64,000 bases of DNA from NCBI RefSeq assembly GCF_024129865.1, contig NZ_JAMYFE010000048.1, forward strand, positions 57,650-121,649, given 5' to 3'. Below, piece after piece: positions 35,303 through 45,319 of this stretch. The position numbers were made by a program, and so were the translations under genes. Source of the DNA: Stieleria tagensis (GTDB taxonomy: Bacteria; Planctomycetota; Planctomycetia; Pirellulales; Pirellulaceae). The notes beneath the pieces were generated by a model that saw only the letters and a list, made by a program, of their open reading frames with translations, searched no databases and was not told where the DNA came from. Every line of letters begins with the position of its first letter. Position 1 is the first letter of the stretch.

Positions 35303-37294
35303 TCAAAGGTATGGTGCGATCACCAGACTGGTGATCGCCAGGACTTTGATCAGGATATTCAGCGACGGTCCCGAAGTGTCTTTGAAAGGATCGCCGACGG
35401 TGTCGCCGATCACACAGGCGTGGTGCACGGGGGATCCTTTGCCGCCCAGGTTTCCCTGTTCGACGAACTTTTTGGCGTTGTCCCATGCGCCGCCCGAATT
35501 GGACAACAGAATCGCCAACAACACACCGGTCAGCATCGCGCCGACCAGCAAACCACCCAGCGCTGCGGGACCCACCAAGAACCCGACCAGCGGCGGCGTC
35601 GCCAAGGCGATCAATGCCGGCAACGGCGTTCGTCGTAGCGCCGCACCACCTGCGATGCGAATGCAACTGGCGTGATCGGGTTTGGCGGTGCCCTCCATCA
35701 GTCCTGGAATTTCACGGAACTGACGCCGAATCTCTTCTACCATTTCTTTGGCCGCATCACCGACCGCTTTCAACGTGAGTGCACTGAACAGAAACGGCAG
35801 CATGCCGCCGATGAACATTCCAGCCAACACCAACGGGCTATCGACCAACAGACCCGATTCCGATGCGACCAGTTCGATGTAAGCACTGATCACAGCCAGC
35901 GAGGTGAGCGCGGCCGCACCGATGGCAAACCCTTTACCGACTGCCGCAGTAGTGTTTCCGACCTCATCCAGTTCATCGGTGATCGCCCGCGTCTCAGCTC
36001 CCATCCCAGACATTTCCGCAATCCCGCCCGCATTGTCGGCGACCGGCCCATAGGCATCGACCGTCATGATCATGGCGACCGTGGCCAGCATTCCAACCGC
36101 AGCCATCGCAACGCCATACAATCCTGCCAACTCGGTTGCCACTAGAATCGCTGCGGCCAACGAACAGATCGGAATCACGATCGATTCCATACCCACCGCC
36201 ATCCCGCTAATGATGATGGTTGCCGGTCCGGTCTGACCGGCTTCGGCAATGCGTTCGACTCGTTTGCCACGCGTGTACCATTCGGTCGACAACCCGATCA
36301 CGATCCCGGCCACGGCGCCCGAAACAACGGCCCAGCCAACATTCCAAGCAACGCCCATCACCCACAGCGTGATCCAAACCGCAGGGATGAACATCAGGCT
36401 CGAACCCACCATGCCAAACCGCAAAGCGGTCGCGGCGGATTTGCGAGCCATCGGTTTCATCATGAACATCACCACAGCGGAAATGGCTAGACCGATCGTT
36501 GACAAAACCAACGGTAAAAATAACAGCGCCGGGCGACCACCCAAAAGATCCGCCTGTTCCGAAGTCAAAACGGTTGCGATCGCCAGTGCCGAGACGATTG
36601 ATCCACAGTAGGACTCAAAAATGTCAGCCCCCATCCCGGCCACGTCGCCGACGTTGTCACCGACGTTGTCCGCGATCACACCGGGGTTGCGTGGATCGTC
36701 TTCGGGAATGTCCGCTTCGACTTTGCCGACCAGGTCCGCGCCAACATCCGCACACTTGGTAAAGATCCCACCGCCGACTCGCGCAAACAGTGCAACCAGC
36801 GATGCCCCCATCCCGAACGTGCTGTACAGCGACAGTGAGTTCGCATTGGCACCCAAAAAATAAAACAGCCCACCCAGCCCGATCAGCCCAACCGATGCCA
36901 CGGTCAATCCCATCACGCTGCCACTCATACAGGCGATCGAAAATGCTTCTGTCATACCGTGCTCTTTTGCGGCAACGGCAGTCCGACTGTTGGCCCGCGT
37001 GGCGGTCAACATGCCGACCAGACCAGCTGCGGTGGAACCAAACGCGCCCAACACAAACGCCATCGCAGCTTGGCCCGACATCAGCGTTGCGATCGTGATC
37101 GCCACCAACGCCACGACAACCGCCAGGACCGCATACTGCTGGCGTAGATACACCACCGCGCCAAACCGAATCGCCCCCGCGATCTCCTGGACCTGTGCGT
37201 CCCCGGCGGGCCGCCCACGGATCGCCATCATCACCGCGATTGCTGCAATCAGCCCCAAAACGCCTGCTGCTGGTACCAACCAAACAAAGTCCAT
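35303..37294 (-). CDS. hppA: Membrane-bound ion-translocating pyrophosphatase
   Basis: 663 residues, about 16 hydrophobic segments. It hydrolyses pyrophosphate and pumps H+ or Na+ across the membrane. The substrate loop signature is complete: [20 protein letters not shown] (about 182-201) followed by [27 protein letters not shown]; the second acidic motif [18 protein letters not shown] (413-430) and the third [32 protein letters not shown] are present. In [10 protein letters not shown] (446-455) the residue that is Lys in K+-independent enzymes is Ala (450), favouring a K+-dependent type, but the Thr usually three residues later is Gly, so the class is not certain. Monocistronic. Confidence 0.96.
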   Translation of the reverse strand: MDFVWLVPAAGVLGLIAAIAVMMAIRGRPAGDAQVQEIAGAIRFGAVVYLRQQYAVLAVVVALVAITIATLMSGQAAMAFVLGAFGSTAAGLVGMLTATRANSRTAVAAKEHGMTEAFSIACMSGSVMGLTVASVGLIGLGGLFYFLGANANSLSLYSTFGMGASLVALFARVGGGIFTKCADVGADLVGKVEADIPEDDPRNPGVIADNVGDNVGDVAGMGADIFESYCGSIVSALAIATVLTSEQADLLGGRPALLFLPLVLSTIGLAISAVVMFMMKPMARKSAATALRFGMVGSSLMFIPAVWITLWVMGVAWNVGWAVVSGAVAGIVIGLSTEWYTRGKRVERIAEAGQTGPATIIISGMAVGMESIVIPICSLAAAILVATELAGLYGVAMAAVGMLATVAMIMTVDAYGPVADNAGGIAEMSGMGAETRAITDELDEVGNTTAAVGKGFAIGAAALTSLAVISAYIELVASESGLLVDSPLVLAGMFIGGMLPFLFSALTLKAVGDAAKEMVEEIRRQFREIPGLMEGTAKPDHASCIRIAGGAALRRTPLPALIALATPPLVGFLVGPAALGGLLVGAMLTGVLLAILLSNSGGAWDNAKKFVEQGNLGGKGSPVHHACVIGDTVGDPFKDTSGPSLNILIKVLAITSLVIAPYL

Positions 37295-37467
37295 GACAGT
37301 GCTTCCTGATGTTGATGGTTCCTTTGATTCGACTTCTAAGGTAAGCCATCTGGCAGAGTGATACAGCCTGGGGATGGCCTTTTAAGATTCGAATTCCGGC
37401 ATTCAATCACGATTGAGGGGTGCGATCTGCCGTTGAAGCAACTGGCGTGCCAATTCGAAATGCCAAC

Positions 37468-37677
37468 TCACAGGTCGTTTTGACTGTCGACCGACGTCCT
37501 ATCGATGGCCGAATCCGTCGCCGTGTCGGGGACGATCGGCTGGTCATCCACCAGCACACGGACCGCCGGTGTATCCAGGTCGTCGTACTGGCCGTTGCGA
37601 ATGCAATACAAACAGGCCAGCAATCCGCCACCGCCTAGCAGCAGTGCCACGGGCAAAGCGATGTACAGAACACTCAT
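37468..37677 (-). CDS. ccoS: cbb3-type cytochrome oxidase assembly protein CcoS
   Basis: 69 residues from ATG 37677, overlapping the ccoI stop as ATGA (37674-37677). One hydrophobic helix at the N-terminus (MSVLYIALPVALLLGGGGLL) followed by the diagnostic CLYCIRNGQYDDLDTPAVRVL. CcoS is a small membrane protein needed for cofactor insertion into cbb3 oxidase. The tail after VDDQ is longer than in many homologues and acidic. Confidence 0.9.
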   Translation of the reverse strand: MSVLYIALPVALLLGGGGLLACLYCIRNGQYDDLDTPAVRVLVDDQPIVPDTATDSAIDRTSVDSQNDL

Positions 37678-40181
37678 GACGGGGGATCTCGAAACGTCGG
37701 CCAAACCAGGGTCAATGACAGCACCGAAACAGAGCTGATTGGCATCAACACGGCGGCCAGCAGGGGGCTGATGTAACCGGCCAGTGCCAGCACGACGGCA
37801 AACAAATTGTAGGCCAATGAAACGGCAAAGGTCGTGCGGATCAATGCACTGGAACGTTTCGCCGCATCCATCAAATCCGCCAGACTCACTAGCGCACCGG
37901 AAGCGACAAACACCGGCGCCGCTTGCAGACTGACTTCCGCACCGCCACGAACCGCGATCCCAACGTCGGCTGCCGCCAAGGCAGCCGCGTCGTTGGCGCC
38001 GTCGCCAATCATCACCACTGTTTGATCGCCGTGACCGTTTCCGGTCACCGTCGCCAGCTTGTCCTCGGGCGACAAACCACCAAACACCTGTCGCGAATCG
38101 ATGCCGACTCGATCGGACACCTTGCGAACCACATCCGGGTGATCACCCGAAAGGATTCCGACCTGCCAACCGGATGATCGAATTCGCGCGATCGTTTCGG
38201 CGGCATTCTGTTTAATCGGGTCGGTGATGGACACCACCGCCACCGCGACCCTGTCACGGGCGATCACGACAGGCGTCATCTGGTTCTCCAAACAGGTTCC
38301 GATCGCTGTCATGACGTCGTCGGCCAGCCGAACGCCCAAGGAACGCATCAAAGTTTCATTGCCAACAGCGATGTTGTGTCCACCACAGCATCCCTGCACA
38401 CCACCGACACTCAATCGAACGTCGTCGGCCGCTGGCACGGACAACCCCAATTGTTCGGATTGGCGGACGATCGCATCTGCGATGGCATGGCAACATTCCC
38501 GCTCAATTGCCGCCGCTTCGGCGATCGAGTCTCGATCGCCCCAGACCACTTCGGCTCGTGGTCGGCCTTCGGTCAACGTTCCGGTCTTGTCGAACCAAAC
38601 GATTCCTGTTCGGCTCAACTGTTGCAGCACACCGCCGTCGCGGATCAAGATCTTTCGTTTTGCGGCTCGTCCCAACGTGACCGCAATCGCAAGCGGTGTT
38701 GCCAACGCGAGGGCGCAGGGACAGGCCACGATCAACAGCGCGGTCGCATTGGCCGTGGCGACATCCATCCCACTGGGAAACCAAACCACAAACGCGGCAA
38801 TCGCCAACAGTGTGACGACCACTACGAACACGCCTCCGATCCGATCGGCCAACTGAACGATCGGCGTCCGCTGTGCCATCGCGGCTTCGACCGACTGCAT
38901 CACTTTCCCGATCCGACTGTGTTGTCCGGTCGCTTCGACCGAAACGGTGATCGGACGCGACAAATTCACCGTTCCAGCCGCCACGCTCTGACCGTCGCGC
39001 GTCGGGATCGGTTCACTTTCGCCGGTCAGCAGCGATCGGTCCAACATTGATTCACCAGTTGTCTTGCCCAACGCCACCACGCGTCCGTCGCAGGGAATGC
39101 TTTCGCCCACGTTGACTCGAATCAATTGTTCGGCCGCCAAGGACGTGACCAGCACCCATCGTGTCTGGCCATCTGGATCGGCTTCGTTGACCAACCGCGC
39201 ATGCTGCGGCGTGATCCGCAACAACAGATCGACCGCGCTGGCCGCACGGTGTTGTTGGCGAAATTGGATCCAACGACCGACCAGCAGCAAGAACACCAAC
39301 ATTGTCAGCGAATCAAAATAGACGTCACCTGTGCCGGTGATCGCATGAATCAATCCGACCGTGGTCCCCACCGACAATCCCAACGCAACGGGCAGGTCCA
39401 TGTGCGGCGTCCGTGTCCGGATCGATGCCCAGGCGCTGACAAAAAAGGTTCGTCCTGGAATCGCGATACTGGCAAGCCCCAGTGCGGTTCCGGCCAATCG
39501 CAGAAATGTCCGGTGTTCGCTGGCAAGCCCCGACGCATCGCCCGCGTAGAGCGCCACTGCGATCCACATGGCATTGGCGGCAAAGAAACCGGCGATGGCG
39601 ATTTGCATCAACAACCGTCGATTTTCGATGCGAAACCGATCCACCGGCTCGCTGGTCAACGGTGACAGTTCGTATCCCAATCGGGCCACCAACCGCGCGA
39701 TCTGGCTGAGTTTGATTTGGCTGGGATCAAACACCAATTCGATCGTGTGTCGATTCAACCGCACCCGAGCGAGCGTCCATCCGGCCGTCCGCGTGGCCAC
39801 GTTTTCAATCAACCAAGCACACGCAGCGCAGTGCAGTCCGCTGATCGACAGTTCCGCCTGCATGCGACCATCGGCAAGTTCGCGCGGTGCCGAGAGCCCC
39901 AGAAAGGCGATGTCGTCCAGTGCGTCGTAGCGTGACGTGTCCGCGCTATCAAAAAGTCCGCTGCTGGCCTGGTTCTGATCGCGAATGGCATAGAAATCAC
40001 CCAAGCCCCAACCGTGGATCAATTCATACGCTTGGCGACAACCACCACAACAAAACACTTTTGTCAGATCGTCCGACGCGTCGCACACGGTGGGCAATCC
40101 ACAGTGCACGCAAGGGAGTTCGCAGCGACGCTGTGCGGCGGCCGCGGGTTGATCGGCAGGTTGGGGGCGGGTGGTCGGCAT
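37674..40181 (-). CDS. ccoI: Copper-transporting P1B-type ATPase for cbb3 oxidase assembly
   Basis: 835 residues. An N-terminal Cys-rich region typical of CcoI/FixI (CELPCVHCGLPTVC, FCCGGCRQAYELI) is followed by a heavy-metal-associated domain with HCAAC (about 115-119). The transmembrane metal site is CPC in LLIVACPCALALATPLA, the phosphorylation motif is DKTGTLTEG, and the hinge is GDGANDAAALAAADVGIAV. The protein exports copper to the periplasm for the binuclear centre of cbb3 oxidase. It overlaps ccoS by 4 bases. The structural genes ccoNOP and ccoG are not in the window, so the assembly pair is detached from them here. Confidence 0.94.
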   Translation of the reverse strand: MPTTRPQPADQPAAAAQRRCELPCVHCGLPTVCDASDDLTKVFCCGGCRQAYELIHGWGLGDFYAIRDQNQASSGLFDSADTSRYDALDDIAFLGLSAPRELADGRMQAELSISGLHCAACAWLIENVATRTAGWTLARVRLNRHTIELVFDPSQIKLSQIARLVARLGYELSPLTSEPVDRFRIENRRLLMQIAIAGFFAANAMWIAVALYAGDASGLASEHRTFLRLAGTALGLASIAIPGRTFFVSAWASIRTRTPHMDLPVALGLSVGTTVGLIHAITGTGDVYFDSLTMLVFLLLVGRWIQFRQQHRAASAVDLLLRITPQHARLVNEADPDGQTRWVLVTSLAAEQLIRVNVGESIPCDGRVVALGKTTGESMLDRSLLTGESEPIPTRDGQSVAAGTVNLSRPITVSVEATGQHSRIGKVMQSVEAAMAQRTPIVQLADRIGGVFVVVVTLLAIAAFVVWFPSGMDVATANATALLIVACPCALALATPLAIAVTLGRAAKRKILIRDGGVLQQLSRTGIVWFDKTGTLTEGRPRAEVVWGDRDSIAEAAAIERECCHAIADAIVRQSEQLGLSVPAADDVRLSVGGVQGCCGGHNIAVGNETLMRSLGVRLADDVMTAIGTCLENQMTPVVIARDRVAVAVVSITDPIKQNAAETIARIRSSGWQVGILSGDHPDVVRKVSDRVGIDSRQVFGGLSPEDKLATVTGNGHGDQTVVMIGDGANDAAALAAADVGIAVRGGAEVSLQAAPVFVASGALVSLADLMDAAKRSSALIRTTFAVSLAYNLFAVVLALAGYISPLLAAVLMPISSVSVLSLTLVWPTFRDPPS

Positions 40182-40270
40182 CAGAGTGCGGGTTCGGCAT
40201 CACGGGCAGAGCACACCCAGCATACCGCATCGGCAACAAATTCCACCCAGTCCCCGCTGGTGTGGAGGAT

Positions 40271-43200
40271 TTATCCGACCGGTTTCGAAACCTCAATCGT
40301 CAACGGAGCCGACCACGACTTGGATTCAGCGGTGTAATACAGGTAAGCCGAACTGGCCGGGCCGGTGTAGCGTCCACCGACTTGTGCGACACAGGGAATC
40401 ACGATCTGGTGGCTCTGATTCGGCGCCAGGGTTCGCCAGTACAAAACAAGTTTGCGTCCACGCAATTCGTAATAATCGATCACTCCGGTTTTCCGTAGTT
40501 TGTCCAGGGATTCGATCACCGGTTCCAACCCGCCCGGCAGGCCCACGGTTGCCACCGTCATCGGTCGCCCCTGGTCGGTTTTGTTGCGGACATCGGCAAT
40601 CACATCGATGGTGTCCCCGGCGGCCACCGACAAGCGGTCGTCGGCAAATTGAACGCCGATTTCGATTGGGCAGGCGGCGTCACTTTCGGGAGCGGTCGTG
40701 TGGCCGTTGACCTGGACGGTGAATGGCAACGCGGCACCATCAACCGCACGGAGCGACAACGTTGCTGAAGCAGCCAATTGTTTCAAAATCGCAGCGGACA
40801 TGCTCCATTGGACTCCGTCGCCCGGCCGACCCTGCCACTTGATCAGATCAACGACTTTTTCATCCACCAACACTTGAACCTGGCCTCCCTCGCCGCCGAC
40901 CACGGTGTCGTGCACTGCGATCAATGCCTTCAATGCCAAAACCGTGGCTTGTGTGGAACCGAAACCACCGGATTGGCGATGATCAACCAACCAACCTGCC
41001 GCTCGCCGAGACTGGGATTGTTTCGCCTGAGCGGCCTGAAATGCCAGGATTGCCAGCGAGGTGGTTTCGACGGTGCGTGAGATTCCACCGCTTTGCGTGA
41101 CGGTCGTCTGGCCGATGAAACTGCCGTCGGGTTGTTGTTGCTGGACCATTCGGTCCAACAACTTGCTTGCCGCTGCACCGCGTCCGACGTTGATCAACGT
41201 GATGGCTGAGAGTGACATCAAGTATGGGTCGGTTGAATTTTCTGCGACTTGCTGCATCCGATCCAGTTCCGCGGACAACTCGGATTCGATCCGCTGAGAG
41301 TCTCCCGTGGCCACATCGGCTTGGGACAAGGCCCACAACAGATAGGCGTTGACGACGTCTTGATTGACCGACCAGGCATGCAGGTGTCGCGGGTTGCGTT
41401 GGAATCCGCCCTGGCCGTCGCGCCGATCCAGCAACCAGCGGCGGGTCCGTTCCATCATCGCTTGGTCGACGGAGACAAATTTGGACATCTCGGAAAACTG
41501 CATCAATCCGAATGCCGACAATGCTTCGTGTCCAGGGTCATTGCCGAACCATTCGTAACCCAGTGTCGAACATTCGTAGCTGGTCAATTTTCGGTAGCCG
41601 CGACGCAGGAGCGAAATGATTCGCCGCTGGTCGGAATCGTCGGCGGTGGCGTCCAGTTGCATCAGCTGAAACGCCATCACGTTGGGGTAATTGGATGCCG
41701 ACGCTTGTTCAAAACATCCATGCGGTTCTCGCAGGATGCTCTCCAGACCCGCGCTCAATTGCGACTGGGTGCTGGGATAGATCTCGATCCGGCCGGTCAG
41801 CGATCCGCCGACGATTTGGTCAGGCAAGTTCAATGGCACGCTGACATCCTCCGACAGCGTTCCCGATTGGCTAACGGCAAACGGGAATCCGTCGGCCACA
41901 ATGTTGACGACACGCTCGACGTGATCGGATAGCGATCCGCCCTGCTGCTGCGCCAGCACGGTTAGTTTGGTCTGCGTGGACGCGGTTGGTTCGCCGACCT
42001 TCAGCGAAAATACTTCGGTGGTTCGTCCGTCTGCCGCGATCGACGTGGTGGCGGAGATTCGATCACTGCCAAACGCCGGGTCGACTTCCAAACTGATATC
42101 GAACTGCCCCGCTTGCCCGGTTCCATTGATGATTCCCACTGGCAAATCAATTCGATCGCCGACGGTGACTTCCAACGGCACCTTGGCTTCGACCTGAAGT
42201 GGCAACCGGGTCACGACTGATCCGCCGCCACTGCCGATGCGTCCGTCCGCGCTGTGAGCGTCCACGTGCACACCAAATTTGGTCAGTGAGTCCGACAGAT
42301 CAAATCGTATCGTTGCCGTACCGGTCGAATCGGTCACCATCAACGGATTCCAATACAGCGTCTCGGTGAAATCACGTCTAACGTTGTCGTCGGCAGCCTG
42401 ATGCAGGTGCGCGTACTGGCGAATCGGAAATCGCAATTCGTCCATCAATTGATCCGCCAATGCTTGGGCATCAACATCACGGGCTTTGGCCCAACGCTGC
42501 AACTGGTCAGGTGTCAGTCGTGACGGATCGATTTTCTCTGTCGACGATCGGCCTCGATTTCCCAGGAAGATGCCAACGACGCGTTGGACAAACGCCGGAC
42601 GAGTTTCACCATCGGATGCCTCATCAGACGGATCAGCCTGAAGTTGCATTTCTAATGCTTCGGCCGGTCGCTCGGGTTGGCTGTTCATCGCAGACGCCCC
42701 CTCCATCTCCTGCCCGGCTTTCATCGCACGGCTCGCCGTGTCACTTTCCGTTGCAGCCGGCGACATGCTGGTCACGTGTTGCGAACCGCAACCGGCATGA
42801 GTCAAGATGACGCCGGCCAACAGCAACATCGTGGCTGCGACAACCGTGGGTTTCCGCGGACGCAGCAAAAATCCGACCAGCCACAGCGCGCCGATGATCA
42901 TCAACACCCAGCGAATTTCATCGACAAACTGGCTCCACACCTGATTCGCTTGCCTGCGGTAATCCATGATCTGCTGACGCAGCGTGACTTGGTTGGACTG
43001 AACATCAGCCACCAGCCCTGCGCGGCGGCCGTCCAATTCGATCAGCCGTGCCAGCTGATCACGAAAAGATTCTTTCCCTTGGTCCGGAGAACCACTGACA
43101 AACCGTCGCCAACCCTGGGTGCCCAGCAGCAGATCCAGACTGTTCGCCGCCTCGGGCCCGTCGGCCAGGTAAACGTCGGCATGCTCCAGATCCTCGGGCG

Positions 43201-45319
43201 ACTGGATTTCACTGGTCAGCAAAAAATGCGTTCGGATCGACGGCAGATCCTGTTGTCGCAAACTGAGTGCCGTGTCATCCACCACGCTGACACCCAGCAC
43301 CGCACCGACCACCGGTGCATCGTTTTCGTCAGTGACCGACAACGTCATCCGTACCGATTCACCTGGCGTTTGCACGCGCTGGGGGCCATCCATCGTGGCG
43401 GAAATGTTTAGCCGTTTTGTGTCCCGTCGATACACCAATCGTTCCACCAGCGGCAACGCGGTGTCGCCTTCGGTGTCCAAAACGGTCACACGAATCACAC
43501 CAGCGGCTCGGTCCTGAATCGGAACACTGACCGCAGTCTCGCCCAAACCCAAGTCAATCGTTTTGACACCCACCAATTCACCGCGACACACCGCACGCAC
43601 AATCACTTGCCGACGCTTGGTACTGTGCAGTGTGATCTGGATCGGCTGACCAGCGGCGTAAACGCCAGGCCCCGCATCCAGCACCGGCAACGCTTCGACC
43701 ACTGATGGCAACCAAGGGGTTTCGGTGATGTCCTGTGGCGAAGTGATCCGCAATGAGTAGCGCATTCCCGATTCGGGTTTGAATTCGAACCGCCCCATCC
43801 CATCACGTACTGTTTTAACACTGGCCACCATCCGTCCGGACTGTGACAAGATCTCGCCGGTGATTTCAATCGGTTTGCCATCGATATCGCGAGCGGCAAA
43901 GTAAACGCGGTTATCGACACCACCGACCAGGTAGCCGCCTTCGGGATAAAATTCGATTTCCGCGCGGCCGGTATGGATCGGAATCGGTCGCGCCGCGGTC
44001 TCCGTCACTGAACCGTCGTCGATGGCGATACTCAGTGTTGCGTTGGAGCTGCGAATCAATTTGGGCAGATCAAATGCGATCGATAACTGGCCCTGATCGT
44101 CTAGCGACAGGTCGGCTTGATACACAATGTTGCCGTCCACCACCGCTTTGGCTCGCGCCGTGGCAAAGGATGGGATCTGGTCATCCGCACGTCGAACAAC
44201 CAAATTGGCTTCGACGCGATCGCCACCGCTGAAGGAGCGTTTGCCGAATTGCAAATCCGTTTTCAGCCGGACGGCTCGATAGCGGCGGACTTCCAGATCA
44301 CAGCTCTGATCGGGAAAGAAGTCATCCAAACTTTTTGCAACTAGTTTGAACGCCCCACCAGCAGCCGACTCGGGGACAACAAACGCGCCGCTGCCGACGC
44401 CACGTTCGGTAACGCCTTCGATCACACAATCGGAAACCGCCGACCCGCTGGGATCGATCAATTCAAATCGAATCGGGACGTCAACGTTTGCCGCCAGGGT
44501 GCGGCGATTGAGTGTTACCGAGCGAAAGTAAACGGTTTCTCCCGGCCGATAAACCGGGCGGTCTGTCGACACGAACGTCAAACAACGTGTCGGTTCCAAC
44601 GGCACGGTCAACCGCACCACATTGCTGTCGCCGACCTGGGTGGCGTCCACGTGCAACACCGCGTCGCCGGGAATGGCGATATCATCGGGGACACGAATCC
44701 GGCAGGGTTGCGAGGGCGCCGTCTGGGCCGAGCCAAAAAACAGCACCGCACCCTGCGAGAGCACCTTGAAGGAAATCGTGGCCGGCACGATTGGCATTGA
44801 GGGATCAAAACCATTGTCACCAATCGGCGAGTCCACATCGGATTCGGGGCCGACCGAGACCAGGAACTCATTTCGCGCCAACGCATCCGCTCCCGCGATG
44901 GGCTGGACCGCGACACGAATTTGGCTCGGTGGGGCGGCGGGCCATTGGGACCAATACTTTAACCCGCTGACGGTGATGGCGATCGTCGCCGCCGTCACCA
45001 ACGAACCGAACCACAGTCGCATGAACCGGTTGGATCGCGCCGAGCTGGCCGGTAAATTCGCTGGCACCGGGGCCTCCGCCGGCAACTCGGTTGCAGCTCT
45101 CTGGGGCGCATTGACCTTGGCCGCCTCGGCGAATTTTCCAGCCATCACCAGGGTTTGCGCCCATGCCTTGGCAACGGCGGGGTCACGGTTGATTCGCTGG
45201 TGTAACGAGTCCGCTTCGTCATCTTCCAACAGCCCGTAGTGCAGTTCCAGCAACAACTGACGTAGGTCATCATCGTGCGGCGGCGGGTCAACGGAATGTT
45301 TATTTGGATCGCGGTTCAT
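40271..45319 (-). CDS. Alpha-2-macroglobulin family protein with cytoplasmic anti-sigma-like N-terminus
   Basis: 1682 residues. Residues 1-95 are hydrophilic and look like the cytoplasmic head of planctomycete anti-sigma proteins (LRQLLLELHYGLLEDDEADS, RINRDPAVAKAWAQ) without the zinc HxxxCxxC motif. A membrane helix spans about 101-120. The extracytoplasmic part has macroglobulin domains (STDRPVYRPGETVYFRSVTL at about 255; YPEGGYLVGGVDNRVYFAARD). Unusually, two more helices lie at about 803-845 (VLMIIGALWLVGFLL, RPRKPT, then VVAATMLLLAGVILTHAGC). Then come the A2M domain (ETLYWNPLMVTDSTGTATIRFD), the thioester motif GCFEQ (about 1199-1203, Cys and Gln intact) and the TED helices. The start overlaps the ECF sigma gene by ATGA. 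Expected role: protease trap in the envelope, with a sensing link to the sigma factor (inference). Confidence 0.92.
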   Translation of the reverse strand: MNRDPNKHSVDPPPHDDDLRQLLLELHYGLLEDDEADSLHQRINRDPAVAKAWAQTLVMAGKFAEAAKVNAPQRAATELPAEAPVPANLPASSARSNRFMRLWFGSLVTAATIAITVSGLKYWSQWPAAPPSQIRVAVQPIAGADALARNEFLVSVGPESDVDSPIGDNGFDPSMPIVPATISFKVLSQGAVLFFGSAQTAPSQPCRIRVPDDIAIPGDAVLHVDATQVGDSNVVRLTVPLEPTRCLTFVSTDRPVYRPGETVYFRSVTLNRRTLAANVDVPIRFELIDPSGSAVSDCVIEGVTERGVGSGAFVVPESAAGGAFKLVAKSLDDFFPDQSCDLEVRRYRAVRLKTDLQFGKRSFSGGDRVEANLVVRRADDQIPSFATARAKAVVDGNIVYQADLSLDDQGQLSIAFDLPKLIRSSNATLSIAIDDGSVTETAARPIPIHTGRAEIEFYPEGGYLVGGVDNRVYFAARDIDGKPIEITGEILSQSGRMVASVKTVRDGMGRFEFKPESGMRYSLRITSPQDITETPWLPSVVEALPVLDAGPGVYAAGQPIQITLHSTKRRQVIVRAVCRGELVGVKTIDLGLGETAVSVPIQDRAAGVIRVTVLDTEGDTALPLVERLVYRRDTKRLNISATMDGPQRVQTPGESVRMTLSVTDENDAPVVGAVLGVSVVDDTALSLRQQDLPSIRTHFLLTSEIQSPEDLEHADVYLADGPEAANSLDLLLGTQGWRRFVSGSPDQGKESFRDQLARLIELDGRRAGLVADVQSNQVTLRQQIMDYRRQANQVWSQFVDEIRWVLMIIGALWLVGFLLRPRKPTVVAATMLLLAGVILTHAGCGSQHVTSMSPAATESDTASRAMKAGQEMEGASAMNSQPERPAEALEMQLQADPSDEASDGETRPAFVQRVVGIFLGNRGRSSTEKIDPSRLTPDQLQRWAKARDVDAQALADQLMDELRFPIRQYAHLHQAADDNVRRDFTETLYWNPLMVTDSTGTATIRFDLSDSLTKFGVHVDAHSADGRIGSGGGSVVTRLPLQVEAKVPLEVTVGDRIDLPVGIINGTGQAGQFDISLEVDPAFGSDRISATTSIAADGRTTEVFSLKVGEPTASTQTKLTVLAQQQGGSLSDHVERVVNIVADGFPFAVSQSGTLSEDVSVPLNLPDQIVGGSLTGRIEIYPSTQSQLSAGLESILREPHGCFEQASASNYPNVMAFQLMQLDATADDSDQRRIISLLRRGYRKLTSYECSTLGYEWFGNDPGHEALSAFGLMQFSEMSKFVSVDQAMMERTRRWLLDRRDGQGGFQRNPRHLHAWSVNQDVVNAYLLWALSQADVATGDSQRIESELSAELDRMQQVAENSTDPYLMSLSAITLINVGRGAAASKLLDRMVQQQQPDGSFIGQTTVTQSGGISRTVETTSLAILAFQAAQAKQSQSRRAAGWLVDHRQSGGFGSTQATVLALKALIAVHDTVVGGEGGQVQVLVDEKVVDLIKWQGRPGDGVQWSMSAAILKQLAASATLSLRAVDGAALPFTVQVNGHTTAPESDAACPIEIGVQFADDRLSVAAGDTIDVIADVRNKTDQGRPMTVATVGLPGGLEPVIESLDKLRKTGVIDYYELRGRKLVLYWRTLAPNQSHQIVIPCVAQVGGRYTGPASSAYLYYTAESKSWSAPLTIEVSKPVG

